Shown: positions 41,781-52,595 of the stretch, piece after piece
How the letters are laid out: every line of letters begins with the position of its first letter
How positions within the stretch are numbered: position 1 is the stretch's first letter
NCBI RefSeq assembly: GCF_963855985.1
Contig: NC_087118.1
Span: forward strand, 62,001-126,000
From: Ostrinia nubilalis
Lineage: Eukaryota; Arthropoda; Insecta; Lepidoptera; Crambidae
Reading direction: 5' to 3'
Length of the DNA stretch: 64,000 nt
Made by a program: the position numbers and the translations under genes
Notes under the pieces: model-generated
The model's database searches: none
Told to the model about the DNA's origin: nothing
What the model saw: only the letters and a program-made list of their open reading frames with translations

Positions 41781-42231
41781 GGTTTTTATATACTTTACTT
41801 TATGCTGAAATAAATTTCTTTAAGGTTAGTTCCTTATTAAAATAACTAATACTAAAAACTAGGAAAATTACTTTGAAATCCTAATACTTCTAAAAAGTCA
41901 GTATGTATAGATCTACCACATACCAAGTGTAACGACTTCACGCGCACTTTGCCGTGTTCTTTAACAGACTTACCTGTTACCTCTCTAAACAACAAACCTT
42001 AGTTAGGTACCTACCTTTGTACCAAAAATCAAACGTACCTACCTATACCTTGTATTGTACCCTGAATACCAGTTACCTGTTGTGTTGTTATTGTATTTTC
42101 TATGTGTAACTTGGTATGTGGTCGACTATACTTACAAAACTAGAAGGAATTAGGAAATTCAAAGAATACAATTTATTAACTAAAATAATTTTTATTATTT
42201 ACTATTTACTATTAACTAAAATAAATTTTTA
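41781..42231. other. Polymerase promoter region, AT-rich
   Basis: No gene. It should contain the promoter of the minus-strand polymerase gene; I see no certain TATA element. Repeated TATTTACTATTTACTATTAACTAAAATAA-like tracts occur at its right end. Confidence 0.4.
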
Positions 42232-43700
42232 TTATTTAATATTTACTTTATTACTATAAAATACAGGCTCTCGATCTTCAAATAATTTCTTCAGACTCTT
42301 CATAAATTTCTGAAGATCTTGCCACTCCGATGTGCCGGTGTTCAGCTGGACCTTCGCGGTGAGCAGCGCCTTCTTGTAGCGCTCCGCGGGCAACACCTTG
42401 AGCGCGTCGCTGGTGGTGTAGGCGCGCACCTCTACGTAGTAGGTGCCGTCGAGCGGAGCGGTGCGCCGCACGGAGCCGTTGGCGACCTTGGTCGTCAGGC
42501 TGCTGTCCAGCTGCTGGTGAGCCGCGGAACCCCGACGTTGGGAGTTCTCGACCGCTAGCGTCTCGTCCTCGTCGGATAACAATCCGAAGAGATCTTTAGA
42601 TCTCTTTGACGAAGCTCTGAAATTAAAAATTAATATTATTAATACTTGACTCGCAGAAACACTCTTTCAAGTACAGGTGCTATAATAAATAGCGTTGTTT
42701 AAAAGCCTGTACTTGGAAATCATTCATCTTCATTTGTAACACAGTATCTAAAGACAAAAGCATTCAATCAACATATATACACACATAAATCTTCGCTTAC
42801 ATACCACTGAACTATCCACTTACCTAGATTTTAGAGTTCACTTAACACGCTCACACAGACACACAGACACACACACACACGCATTTATGATACCAACCAC
42901 TTACCGAGATTTTTAATAAACATATAACTACACACATACTTAACATACATACACATACATTGTTTGCTTACATAGCACTGAACCATCCACTAATTAGATT
43001 TCAGAGTTCACTCAACACGCTCATACATTCACACACACTCACACGCATTCGTGAAACGAACCACTTACCGAGATTTTCAATCAACATACACATACTCATA
43101 CGCACATAGTTGGAACATCCACTTACCGGGGTTTAGAGACACGTTTCTTTTTCGGTACTTGCGGCTCAGCCTCACACTCGGAGTCGGATCTGTAGGGACA
43201 AATATAATGATTCAGTAAACTGACGGGATGCCTGCGCATCTATGATCTTAAACTTTTCTCATCCCAAAGTGTTTACTTACGTGTGATGAGAGCGTTAAAG
43301 ATCAATGATGATGCACTAGGAATAAAATTATGTTTGTTGAATGAACCTGAATGCACTGTACCTTGATTTGACTGGCGTCTTCCTCTTCGGCGTATATTTG
43401 CGAGAACTGGAGGCAGCAGCGCTGTCTCCGAACACGGATTCGATCTCGGAGTCGGACCTGTAAAGATAAAGTAAAATTCTATGTAGTAATCGAAGTCTCA
43501 TCAGCGGACCAGCTGAAGGTGGACGGATGGATGGTTATCTGCTAGATGATAAAGTTGGGGTGACTCCAAGAATTGCAAAGAAAAAGAAACAAAGTAAATA
43601 AATAAAAAAACTTACATGATTTTTACCTTGGTGATGGAGCAGGGATTCTGAAGAGCAGAGATTCTGGAGGGCAGAGATTCTGGAGCACTGCGCAATAGCT
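42232..43700 (-). CDS. Spliced Polinton gene for an acidic protein with repeated SDSE and Lys-rich modules
   Basis: Exons on the minus strand: about 43700-43627 (5' end uncertain), 43457-43362, 43189-43127 and 42616-42232. Donors are GTAAAA, GTACAG and GTAAGT; acceptors all end CAG. All three joins keep one frame. Two middle exons each start with SDSE and end in basic motifs (YTPKRKTPVK; VPKKKRVSKP, a classical nuclear-signal type). The last exon is GC-rich, with LLSDEDETLAV and GTYYVEVRAYTTSDALKVL. The family is not recognised. Multiple tiny exons and GC-rich coding are unlike the rest of the element. Confidence 0.6.
42790..43126. repeat. Tandemly duplicated intron/exon-edge units with donor-like motifs
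   Basis: The motif CCACTTACCGAGATTTT, or a close variant, recurs at about 42819, 42898 and 43065, interleaved with (AC)-rich tracts and a GAGTTCACT(T/C)AACACGCTCA block (about 42834 and 43010). On the minus strand each motif is a GTAAGT donor. They look like duplicated units of the adjacent spliced gene that lack a clear exon body. Confidence 0.55.
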
Positions 43701-43769
43701 ACTTGAGCAGCAATTACTAGATAATTACTTGTTGCGGTACTGTGGTGACAATCACCGAAACACCCCAAT

Positions 43770-44795
43770 TTATAACGCGATTATTGTGGAGTTCGCAAAA
43801 ACAGTTATAGTGTTGTAAAAAGTACGGAGCAGTTACCTAGTATAAAATATGAGTTACCACGTCGTAACTACATTTGTTACATTATGAGAATAGCCTTTTT
43901 AATTTAACGTAAAAATAAATATTTGTAATATTTAGATGCGCAACATATTTTTACAAAAATAACACCTCTTATTCTACTGGTTGATATAGGTAATCGATGG
44001 CATGCCCACAGAAATCTAAAATAGAGAACATTAAAATCATCTGAAATTATGAAATATAAAAACGGAGTACCTAGTTATATAATTATATTTATCACGTATC
44101 GAAGTTATCAAGTATCAGACAGTATCGCCCATAATATTTTTGTCCCATCCCTAGTTGAGAAGCGCACCAGCCCGATGCGTGCGGTGAAAAATGCAAGCAA
44201 GCAGACTTACAACCACGTGGTGCATAGCACTCCGCATGTTTGCTTGACCTCAATTTATTAATATGGTATTTTTCCAAGTTTATTTAAATCAATAGTTATT
44301 ACTTTATACCTAATTATATAAAAACGACATTTATCTGAAACGAATTATTTTTATCACAGTAGAATGTATTATGAAAATAAGTATGTAAAATGTAAATACT
44401 TTTATTTTTAAGCCATTTTAATTAGCCTTATTTACATCAAATCTAAAATATTACAAATTATTAAAACAAGTCGTAAAATCAAGGTTTCGATCATTAGCAT
44501 TAACTATTTTAGCAATACTACGGAATGGTGATAGCAAATGGTATAAAACACCTTTTTAATTAAATAATCAGAGCAATTTTGAATTAAGTATATTATCTTA
44601 GAGTTTAACTATCATTAAACAGATATTTTTAATAATTGCAGAATAACAATAAAACAAATAAACATTATGTCTTATTTTACTTCATTTTGTATAAATGTTA
44701 GACGGCTAAGTTAGTGTTGAGTTTCTTGTAAACAATCATCTGTTCCCACTTTGGTTGATATAAGTTGGAATCTATTAGTTTGATATAAAAAAACA
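43770..44795. other. AT-rich part of the Polinton right arm without recognised gene
   Basis: Short frames only. A less AT-rich patch at about 44140-44240 has no family I recognise. Nothing else is supported. Confidence 0.5.
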
Positions 44796-45013
44796 TCTTA
44801 CTTCTTACTAATATTATAAATGCGAAATTTGGATGTCTAGATGTATGGATGTCTGGATGGATGTTTGTTACTCTTTCACGCAAAAACTACTGAACGGATT
44901 TTGATGAAACTTTGCAGTATTATAGTTTATAACCCAGAATAACATATAGGCTATAATTTATAACGATCTCTGACAAAAAAATTCACGCGGATGAAGCAGC
45001 GGGCAACAGCTAG
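44796..45013 (+). mobile_element. Short Helitron-like non-autonomous element
   Basis: Begins TCTTACTTCTTACTAATATTATAAATGCG. Contains the widespread lepidopteran motif AACTACTGAACGGATTTTGAT. Ends GGGCAACAGCTAG followed by T, the CTRR-type 3' end of Helitrons. About 218 bp. Contains no gene. Confidence 0.75.
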
Positions 45014-45646
45014 TGTTTAAGCTAACACGATGCGTGGATGTGTGTTAAGCTAAGGTCTAATTGATGACTGCATGTCTGACACTCATGACAACTCTATAGT
45101 CTGACATCACGGTATACACGAGTCACACGAGTGTAGAGTAAACTACATACGCCTTACCCGAAAGTAAAAGCTAAACAATTTAATGTGACATTGCTCATGC
45201 AATTACGTAGGTGATTAAATTTCAAGTTGTTATAATGAAACGTGAAAACGCCTAAAACACATTTTTTCAGGTCCAGGTTTAAAAATAAGTTGCGCTGGCT
45301 CAACTATAATAGAATCTTATATCATATAAAAAAAAAAAAAAAAAAAAAACATCTTCTGCAGTGTGTTTTAATGAAATTCTTTAAATAGACGAACATTTTG
45401 TGTTTTTATACATACACCTGCTTTGAAAGATTTGAGGTTCTTATATCATAAGACCCTTGAGAATATATTTTGTCAGTAATTATAAGTTTAAATTTTCACG
45501 TAGGTACCTACTTATTTATTTTTTAAAGGAATAAAGTCTTACAGAAACGTCAACAGTTATAGCAAACCTGAAGTATAAATCCTAGCAGTCTTTATATAAA
45601 AGGAAATAAATATAATGACAGCATGTCATATTTCGGAGCGGCTTTC
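45014..45646. other. AT-rich stretch with an A-run
   Basis: No gene. A run of about 20 A near 45329-45349 could be the tail of a decayed retroposon, but no body is recognised upstream and no duplication was found. Confidence 0.4.
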
Positions 45647-45650
45647 TTAA

Positions 45651-47261
45651 CCCTTTCACGCATATGGGACACATTTGTCCCCACATAGTTTTCACGATTT
45701 ACAGTAATACTGGTTAAGTTAAACCATTTGTAGTTTAATATTCTTAAATTTTATTATTACCTTTTATGATTATGCGCTAGAAATAATAAAAAACTAGATT
45801 ACATGTGTAAAAAAATACTGGCACAACATGTGAAAAAAAAATTCGTTAGACGTCAAAATTGAAAATTATTTTTTTATTACTTATCGGCTTTCAGCCACTG
45901 TGTTTCTTTCAATTTTACATTCAATGGTAAGTATAATAATCGTTTCATTGCATATTTTCGTTTATCTTCGAACGAGTTAGGAATATTATGTAAAAATCTA
46001 ATTGGGACACGGGTGTCCCTATATGCGTCAAGGGAAACTTGGTTCTTACTAGGGATATTGTTTGCGTTGTTATAATTTGTATGTTTATATCGATGTTTTA
46101 TTATAATATTCATAAATTTTTTTGTAAATCATTTGTCTTCAAATCGACATAAAAAAATTCGCTCAAGAAAGACGAAATTTTGGAAGTCATAAAGTCATGA
46201 TGACTGATGATACCGACAATGAGGATGGTTTCCTCCTGGATAAAAGGGCGTCTACTGCTGGACAGAGGCCTCCCCTAAGGACTTCCACAACGATCGTTTC
46301 TTTGCTACTCGTAATACATGAATGTATACGAGAAGCACAGGAACATGAGGTTTGCTACACTGCGTCTTCCCATCCGTGGGCACTACTTGAGAAATTTGCT
46401 GCCCTCACTTCTGCGAGCTAAGTGTCCTACCCACTGCCGCGAAAGTTTGACAATTCTGCGGGCTATGTCTGTTACTTTGGCTCTCCTGCGTATCTCCTCA
46501 TTAGACTTTGGGTGACTTTGAGCCTTCTCATGAGGCCCATAGTGAAGGAACACGTCTCCGTTCCGTACGCCATCACCGCCAACACACATTGGTCAAAGAC
46601 TTTCTATCAAAGGTCTTGAGACACTGCGGTATTCTTGATAAGAAGATGTCGCGAAGCTTCACGGATGTTGTCCCTCCGAGTAAGATTCAACGATTGTAGT
46701 CACGGCTGAGACCTTGGAACACCTAGAATCAATGCTCAATGGCCTCACTAGAGGCTCTCAATAAATGGGATTCAAAATAAATAAGACAAGACGAAAAAAT
46801 TATGTCAAATATCCGTGTTACAGCACTCCTTTGAAGGTTGGAGACTCTAGACTCAAAGTTGTTCTTGGAACAAACAGTCAAGTTAGGTAGGTCTAACTTC
46901 AAGAAAGAGGTCTATGATGAGATGAGGATCAAACATAAAAATACGTAAAATAAGACGCTATCTATTTTAAATTTCTTATTATAAATATTAGTATTATGCT
47001 TATTGATTAAATTTCATTTGTATTTTTAGTGTTATTTGTATTTATTTTGCAACAAAAGCGTCAAAGTATTTTATTTCCAATATATGAGGCAAAGTATACC
47101 TTAACGCATATAGGGACATATGTGTCCCCGACTGAAAAACACTGAAATACATAGCACTTATATTTTCTGTACTACTTTTATGTTAAATTAGACTAAAATA
47201 AATAGATATAACTAAAGAAAAAATAATTTTATGGTTTGGATTAGTTATAAGCGTGTAAGGG
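45651..47261. mobile_element. piggyBac-like element with internal TIR copies
   Basis: TTAA flanks at 45647-45650 and 47262-47265. Termini CCCTTTCACGCATATGGGACAC... and ...GCGTGTAAGGG. Sub-terminal GGGACACATTTGTCCC-like palindromes are at the left, internally near 46003-46018 (GGGACACGGGTGTCCC) and near 47120. A short minus-strand frame at 45877-46113 is open but not recognised. An RTE tail is inserted inside. It lies in the Polinton right arm. Confidence 0.75.
46197..46720 (-). pseudogene. RTE-type non-LTR retrotransposon C-terminal fragment
   Basis: The minus strand reads NEEIRRRAKVTDIARRIVKL then QWVGHLARRSEG, and further down a block corresponding to the usual SLGEAYVQQ tail. These are the C-terminal signatures of RTE-group ORF2. 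Frames are broken and no RT motif is present. It is nested in the piggyBac-like element. Confidence 0.75.
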
Positions 47262-47265
47262 TTAA

Positions 47266-47449
47266 GACAAGATTCCTGGTCTACCAAAGTAAACAACGTA
47301 TAAAACTTTTACATTGATTGAGGCGCTTATTTCAATAATTTACCTACATTATTTCTTATTTACGTTCATAATTATCAAATACTTACGTATTTTGCATACA
47401 TTTAGTAATAAAGAAGAACGCCTTACGTTCAGAGTACCGTTAGTTCAAC
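47266..47449. other. Short gene-free Polinton segment
   Basis: AT-rich; nothing recognised between the piggyBac-like element and the SINE. Confidence 0.4.
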
Positions 47450-47730
47450 TTTGTCGGCTGTTTGGTGTAACTGTAGTGGTTCAGAACGGACTACCATGCC
47501 GAGAGGTCCCGGGTTCGATTCCCGGCCGGGCGGAAATTGAAATGATGAATTTTAATTTATGTGACGGGTCTGGATGTTACTATGATATGTATAATATGTA
47601 TGTATTTAAAAAAGTATATAAGTAGTATAATACGTTAAGCTAGCACCATAACACAAGCATTAAGTTGCTTACTTTGAGGTTAGCTGGCACTTTGTGAAAT
47701 TGTCCAAAGATTTATTATAATTTCTTATTA
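47450..47730 (+). mobile_element. tRNA-derived SINE
   Basis: The head has an A-box-like GTAGTGGTTCAGAAC and a strong B box (GGGTTCGATTCCCGGCC). The body contains GATGAATTTTAATTTATG and the tail block AAGTTGCTTACTTTGAGGTTAGCTGG, familiar from lepidopteran SINEs. No coding capacity; transcribed by RNA polymerase III if intact. Borders approximate. Confidence 0.75.
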
Positions 47731-48140
47731 TATTATTGTAATTTATATGTTAAAATATCAATTTAATTAAAACATCAGAAACGAGTGCATAAGGCACAAA
47801 CAATAGTTACTTTTGTCGCAGTGTCAGCAGCGTTATTTCCGGCGCGCGTTTCGATGCGTGTGACGCAACAAGTCGACGACAGTGGCGGGGGCCGTGTTAT
47901 TTCAATATAAATTTATCCATTACACATTAAATAATTAGATAACTATATTATTTACTCGAGTATGCGAAGCCAGCTTCGAATAATGGCATGGTAACAGATC
48001 AGCATGCTGAAGTGTTATCAGTAAGTTGTATTTCATGTGGGTAATGTATTAACAACGATTGTAAATTTTTTTGTGGTTCTCGTTTCCGAAAGCAGGTGCG
48101 CTGCGCGGTGCGAGGTCGAGCGCGCTATGCGTTGCTAATG
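47731..48140. other. Right-terminal Polinton segment
   Basis: Contains a GC-rich patch (about 47835-47900, CGGCGCGCGTTTCGATGCGTGTG) and another next to the TIR (about 48095-48125). No gene is recognised. Confidence 0.45.
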
Positions 48141-48232
48141 AGTAGTATGGAATTGGGCAATTCTAGATCATCTGGAGCGAGCAGCGTTAGCGACGAGCGA
48201 CAGTGATCTAGAATGCCCAATTCCATACTACT
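48141..48232 (-). repeat. Polinton right TIR, self-complementary
   Basis: Inverted copy of the left TIR, about 92 bp. It also folds on itself: AGTAGTATGGAATTGGGC (48141) pairs with GCCCAATTCCATACTACT ending at 48232, a perfect 18-bp outer stem. Followed by the GCTAGG duplication. Confidence 0.88.
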
Positions 48233-48238
48233 GCTAGG

Positions 48239-49455
48239 GTCCATAAAAGTGGGGATAGTACGCCTCCTTGTGGACATCCTCTTGTGGCAAGAAATTCAAG
48301 CTTTGCAGCATTGAGGGTTATGTTTACTACTCGGTTGGAGAGCATGTTTTTTACCCATCTGATGGTGCTTATATCGATCCCTTTTGCCTCCATTCCTTTT
48401 AGAATGGTTTCTATAGGGGTATTGTCAAATGCACCTTCAACATCAAGAAAAGCACATAGGGCCGTTTGCTTATCCTCTAGGGTTTTTTGCACCTTGTCGA
48501 CCAGATCGAGCAGGGCTGTTTCAGTAGATTTTCCCTTTTGGTATGCATGTTGGTTGATGCTTAGTGGTTTTTTCACTAAGTATTGGGCTCTAATGTGCTG
48601 GTCTATTATCCTTTCCATGGCCTTCATCAGGAAGGATGTTAGACTTATGGGTCTGAAGGATTTGGGTTGTGAGTAGTCCCTTTTCCCCGTTTTGGGTATA
48701 AAACGAACTTTGACCCAATTCCACGGTTCTGGTATAATGCCCCAAGCGTAACTTGCTCTGAATATTTTTACCAGATGCGGGAGAAGTAAGTTATTTCCTT
48801 TTTGTAGCAGAGCAGGGAAGATGCCATCTTCTCCCGCTGATTTAAATGGTTTGAACTTTTCCAAAGCCCATCTTATCTGGTTAGGCCTGAAGATATTGCA
48901 GGCCTTATTCCAGTCTGAGCATTTAGCCCTATGGAGTTCATCATTCCTTTGGGTATTGCTTTGTGTATTGATTTGGTACGAACCCGGAAAGTGTGAAGAC
49001 CTAAGGAGATCGAGAGTCTCCATCTCGGTGTTCGTAAATGAGTTATCTGGCTTCTTTAGTAGTCCAAGATAGTTGTTTGGGGTCTTAGCGAGGATTTTGT
49101 GAATTCTTGCTCCTTTGTGAGTTTGTGTAATTTCTTCACAGAAGCGTCGCCAAGAGGCTCTTTTGGCTTTTCTGATTTGTTTGTTATATTCTGTTAGGGC
49201 CTTTCCGTACTTGTCCCAGTCACACGGTTTGGCACGGTTGAATATACGACGTGTAATGGCTCTGAGCTTTTCCAGCTTCTTGTTCCACCACATTGGTGAT
49301 TTATTCGATTTTAGTTCTTTTTCGGGGCAGCTCCGTTCGTAGGCATTGATTATGCCATTATTGAGCATTTTGACCGCGGCATTAAGAGAGTCCGGTGTTT
49401 TGATGGTTTTGGGTAAATCCTTTAGATTCTCACTGAGCAGGGTTATATACATGTC
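48239..49455 (-). pseudogene. Non-LTR ORF2: RT N-terminal half
   Basis: One open frame from about 49455 to 48239. It has the pre-RT region, then the fingers (SAGEDGIFPALLQK, FIPKTGK), FRPISLTSFLMK, motif A CAFLDVEGAFDN and motif B TRGCPQGGVLSPLLW. It ends exactly at the Polinton junction and continues at 30235 with motif C. Upstream of 49455 the endonuclease should lie, but unrelated sequence follows. This half is unbroken. Confidence 0.88.
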
Positions 49456-49608
49456 GTAGAATATTGATTGTCATGTAATTACTTAGTAATCATTTTAATA
49501 AAACCAAATAATAATAACAACATTAATTTTAAATGTAATAAATTATAATTTGATTTATTGTAAATGTCTAGTTATGTTATAAAATAGTTTGCAGTAAGTA
49601 AAAGGAGT

Positions 49609-50083
49609 TGTATTGACCGTACCGAGACAGGTCGGGCGCTACCTGCTAGCCGGTTTGGGTGGGGATGGCTGTATAAAAGAACGAGCACGACCGTAGTCGT
49701 GGCATTCCCCTATCCGTCCCCCGGACACGGCCTGAGCCGAGGTCCGAGCCTACCGTGGCGCCCTCAGGCCGCGTCCGTAGTCCCCTCGATCGGGCCCACT
49801 AGAGTGAGCCCGCCGTAGGCTGGACTTTGGTCCAACACCGCGGTGGGCAACCCTCTAGTTGGGTTCGCCACTGATCGGGCGCCTTATGCGCTCGATACGG
49901 CCCGATCGCGAACGTCGGTCTGCGACCGACGCGGACGAGCCTGGGCTTCGCTTCGCGAAGCCCACACTCGGCCTCGTCGGCACGCGCACCGACGATCGCC
50001 AAACGGCTAGAGTACCTTCTGTACTCGCCACTCTGCCCGGTGAAGCTGGAAAAGCTCCTCAAGCTACCAGCGCGCGTCCCTTC

Positions 50084-50115
<32 letters not shown>

Positions 50116-50222
50116 GTGGCATTCTGGCCTCACCCGCCGCTCGGTATTGTTGTCTCGGTCCTGTGTGTGAGACTGCTCGAATATTATTATTGTTATTATT
50201 GTATTCTTACCGAAATACAACA
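49609..50222 (+). repeat. LTR of an LTR retrotransposon, with a retroposon inserted in it
   Basis: Starts TGTATTGACCGTACCGAGAC and ends near CCGAAATACA (about 50219). TATAAAAGA at about 49673 serves as a promoter. A short leader with TGGTGAAACATAATG follows to about 50345 and then stops, so only one LTR plus leader remains. Borders approximate. Confidence 0.6.
49708..50112 (+). mobile_element. GC-rich retroposed element with poly(A) tail
   Basis: 12-bp duplication GTCGTGGCATTC (49696-49707 and 50113-50124), a 29-base A tail (50084-50112) and a strongly GC-rich body that begins CCCTATCCGTCCCCCGGACA. It contains short inverted motifs (GCTTCGCTTCGCGAAGC; CGTCGGCACGCGCACCGACG). It encodes no protein I can recognise. 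Either a SINE or the end of a longer retroelement. Confidence 0.75.
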
Positions 50223-50344
50223 ATCTATAGTGTTAAAACTATACATCGTTTTATTTAACTTCCTGGTGAAACATAATGTCCTGCCCCTTCTGACCGTTCT
50301 CCGACATCAGAAGCGGGATAAAGAAGGCCAGCCCACTTCAATTT

Positions 50345-52100
50345 TTTTTTTTCTCCTTTCTGCCGTACAGGCAAAAACTCAAGGAACAATAAGGCCATGT
50401 TTTTAAAATATTTCTAACAACCCTCACGTCAATGTTACTCCGCTAAGCCATTTATCGGCTGTTCTGGAGCCCTTCAAACACCGAAATGCAGAAATAGAAG
50501 GCCCGTGTTATTATTTTTTTTCAATTGACTATCACCATGTTCGAAATCACAGGGATGATTACATTATTTTGAAATCTATAGTCACAGGGATGGCTTTCAG
50601 AGTTGTGGCACTTGCATACCTACTATTCATGATGCTTTCTTTATATTTGACTAAAATGCACTTGTACTTTTTGACTTTTATCTTTTATTTTCGTTATAGT
50701 AGGTTTTATAAGACAAGGTAGTTTTCAGTTGATGAATATTCATGTTTTACCATAATTATGGTTAAAGGTAGTAGTTTGCAAATTAGTATTACATCCAATC
50801 ATAAGTGATAATTTAATCTTAACTCAAAACAATTTTTAGTTTGGCTCAGTGGTACAAATAGTATAAAAAAAAGTGCGCCATTATGAACATGCAATAAATT
50901 ACGTCACGTGCATTGAGTGAAAAATGTTATTGTAAACTATTTGAACCTATCACGGTTCACCACTAATCTGAATATTATCGTGACGGATGTAAATAGACTG
51001 AAACTATTAGAATCGCTTAAATAAACTTCCTGAATTCATTATCGGTTTACCTTGTAGTAGGTACTCGTGTAATAGAATACGGGCGGTAGGCTTAAAATAA
51101 GATTTTATCTCGGGAAAGTAGCAGCTTTGCCACTTTGCACTTGCTTACCTATTCATGATCAATTGAGAAGAATGCCATAGGGTTTTGTACCAGTCTAAAG
51201 TTGAAGTCGAGGTACATGCTGTTCACAGTAGCGGTGATGATGATTTTTCTGTAATGGGAACTCGAATTTGCTTTTGAGCCATAAATCGTAGTGTGTAGTC
51301 GATGGGTGATGCACACAGCGTTGTGATATCTAGTACTTAATGGTACAGTTTCAGTAATGGTAATTAGTGTGGGAAATGGAGATACTCGAGTGTCCTACGA
51401 ATTTATTAGTGACTAATATTATTGAAGTGTTACATAGCCCTGGCTCCTTCTATGTTCTTAAATGTTAAGTGTCGATTTTAGAAAATACTACATTATTTAA
51501 TATCCCATCTCGTTAACTGCAAGCAGTTTTCTCAATTGTTAGGTCGGATCCGGAATATCGTAGCCGTATCCTATTAGAAACCGGTATCTGTTCTGAGTAG
51601 TCCCTGGGAATTAGGTAGTGCGATAGTTCTGGGTGGTGCAGTAGGATCTGGCCGTGTGTAGCTAAGAGTATGAAGTCATTGGTTGACTTAGGCTCCCGAG
51701 GTAGGGTATCAAAATGTGGACCGCAATTGTGATACCTGGGACTCATTCGATTTTTAAAGTAATTTTTGGTAATGATGATGTACCACATGGCCTTAGTGAC
51801 TTCAATGTAGCAATTATTAGGAATTGTGAATAGTAATGATTGGATTTCTAAAAGCTAGGTAGTTTCTAATAGATAGCTATGGTTACTAGTTAGTATCACT
51901 AGACATCTACTTGGATGGCTTTTATTTTAAAGAGTGGATAGAGTATAGGAAACTAGTTGTAGAAAGAATATCTAGTAGTACTAAAAGTTAAGTTTCCTCA
52001 TTTCTGAAAGCACATAAGTTGCTTGAAATAGAGGACCGTGTCATTTGTTTTTTTTTCTTTTTTTTTCAACTTGGCTACCGCACATTCTATGATGGCATAG
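50345..52100. other. Gene-free AT-rich segment
   Basis: No convincing gene or element on either strand. A minus-strand frame of 91 codons at 51513-51788 has no recognised motif and is likely chance. This stretch lies where the endonuclease of the split non-LTR element should be, but I cannot see endonuclease motifs. Confidence 0.45.
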
Positions 52101-52104
52101 CATT

Positions 52105-52595
52105 TACCAGCTACTTTCGATTTGCTTCGTGACACCAAATTACAAAATGTAGTCTTGGGAATCACTTTAGACTCTAAACTTCAGTGGGGTCCTCATATTG
52201 AAACCTTGTCAGCAAGGCTCAGTTCAGCTGCAAAGATAAGGCAATTAAGTGACATTGAAAAGGCAAGGCTAGTTTATTTGTCATACGGCATATTGTTGTG
52301 GGGCTCAGCTGCGGACATTGAAACTGTGTTTGTTCTGCAGAAGAGAGCAGTGCGGGCCATTTATAACCTTGGACCCCGATTTTCCTTGATAGAATTCTTT
52401 AAGGAGATTAATATACTGACAGTAGCTTCACAGTTCATTTATGAAAACCTTTTATATGTTCGCAAAAATATAGAGCAATTTACTAGAAAGAGTGATTTAC
52501 ACAAGTTCAATACAAGAAACAAAAATAAACTTGCCGTTCCAAATTTCAGACTGCACAAGATTGGTAATTCATTTATGGGGAAATGTATTAAACGC
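52105..52595 (+). pseudogene. Non-LTR RT C-terminal fragment, opposite strand
   Basis: The frame reads NVVLGITLDSKLQWGPHIE, GILLWGSAADIETVFVLQKRAVRAIYNL and NTRNKNKLAVPNFRLHKIGNSFMGKCI, the thumb and C-terminal region of a jockey/CR1-like ORF2. An internal block between ARLVYLSY and GILLWG is missing. It lacks a poly(A) tail and joins directly to minus-strand ORF2 of another element near 52590, so it came by rearrangement or its tail was lost. Confidence 0.8.

Larger units (their letters stand above)
30242..48232. mobile_element. Polinton/Maverick DNA transposon, about 18.0 kb
   Basis: Termini AGTAGTATGGAATTGGGC... and its inverse, starting with the 5'-AG of Polintons, plus a 6-bp duplication GCTAGG (30236-30241 and 48233-48238), define the ends. 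Removing it rejoins a non-LTR RT frame between motifs B and C. Core genes are present and open: packaging ATPase, integrase, cysteine protease, minor and major capsid proteins and DNA polymerase B. The right third carries later insertions. Polintons are self-synthesising elements related to adintoviruses; virion formation is inferred in the literature from the capsid genes. Confidence 0.95.

Noticed and set aside
42840..42890. CRISPR-like or regulated repeat array
   Set aside because: Only (AC)n microsatellite and duplicated intron pieces; no regular spacers, and the context is eukaryotic.
44049..44261. Small gene in the Polinton right arm
   Set aside because: 70 codons, no motif, and an equally long frame opposes it.
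47464..47535. tRNA gene with good B box
   Set aside because: The B box is strong, but the acceptor and anticodon arms do not close and a SINE body follows.
49799..50170. Frames of about 100 codons on both strands across a GC-rich block
   Set aside because: They run through the poly(A) tail of a retroposon and show no motif.
51513..51788. 91-codon minus-strand frame as endonuclease remnant
   Set aside because: I looked for endonuclease motifs (GDxNAH-type, SDH-type) and found none.
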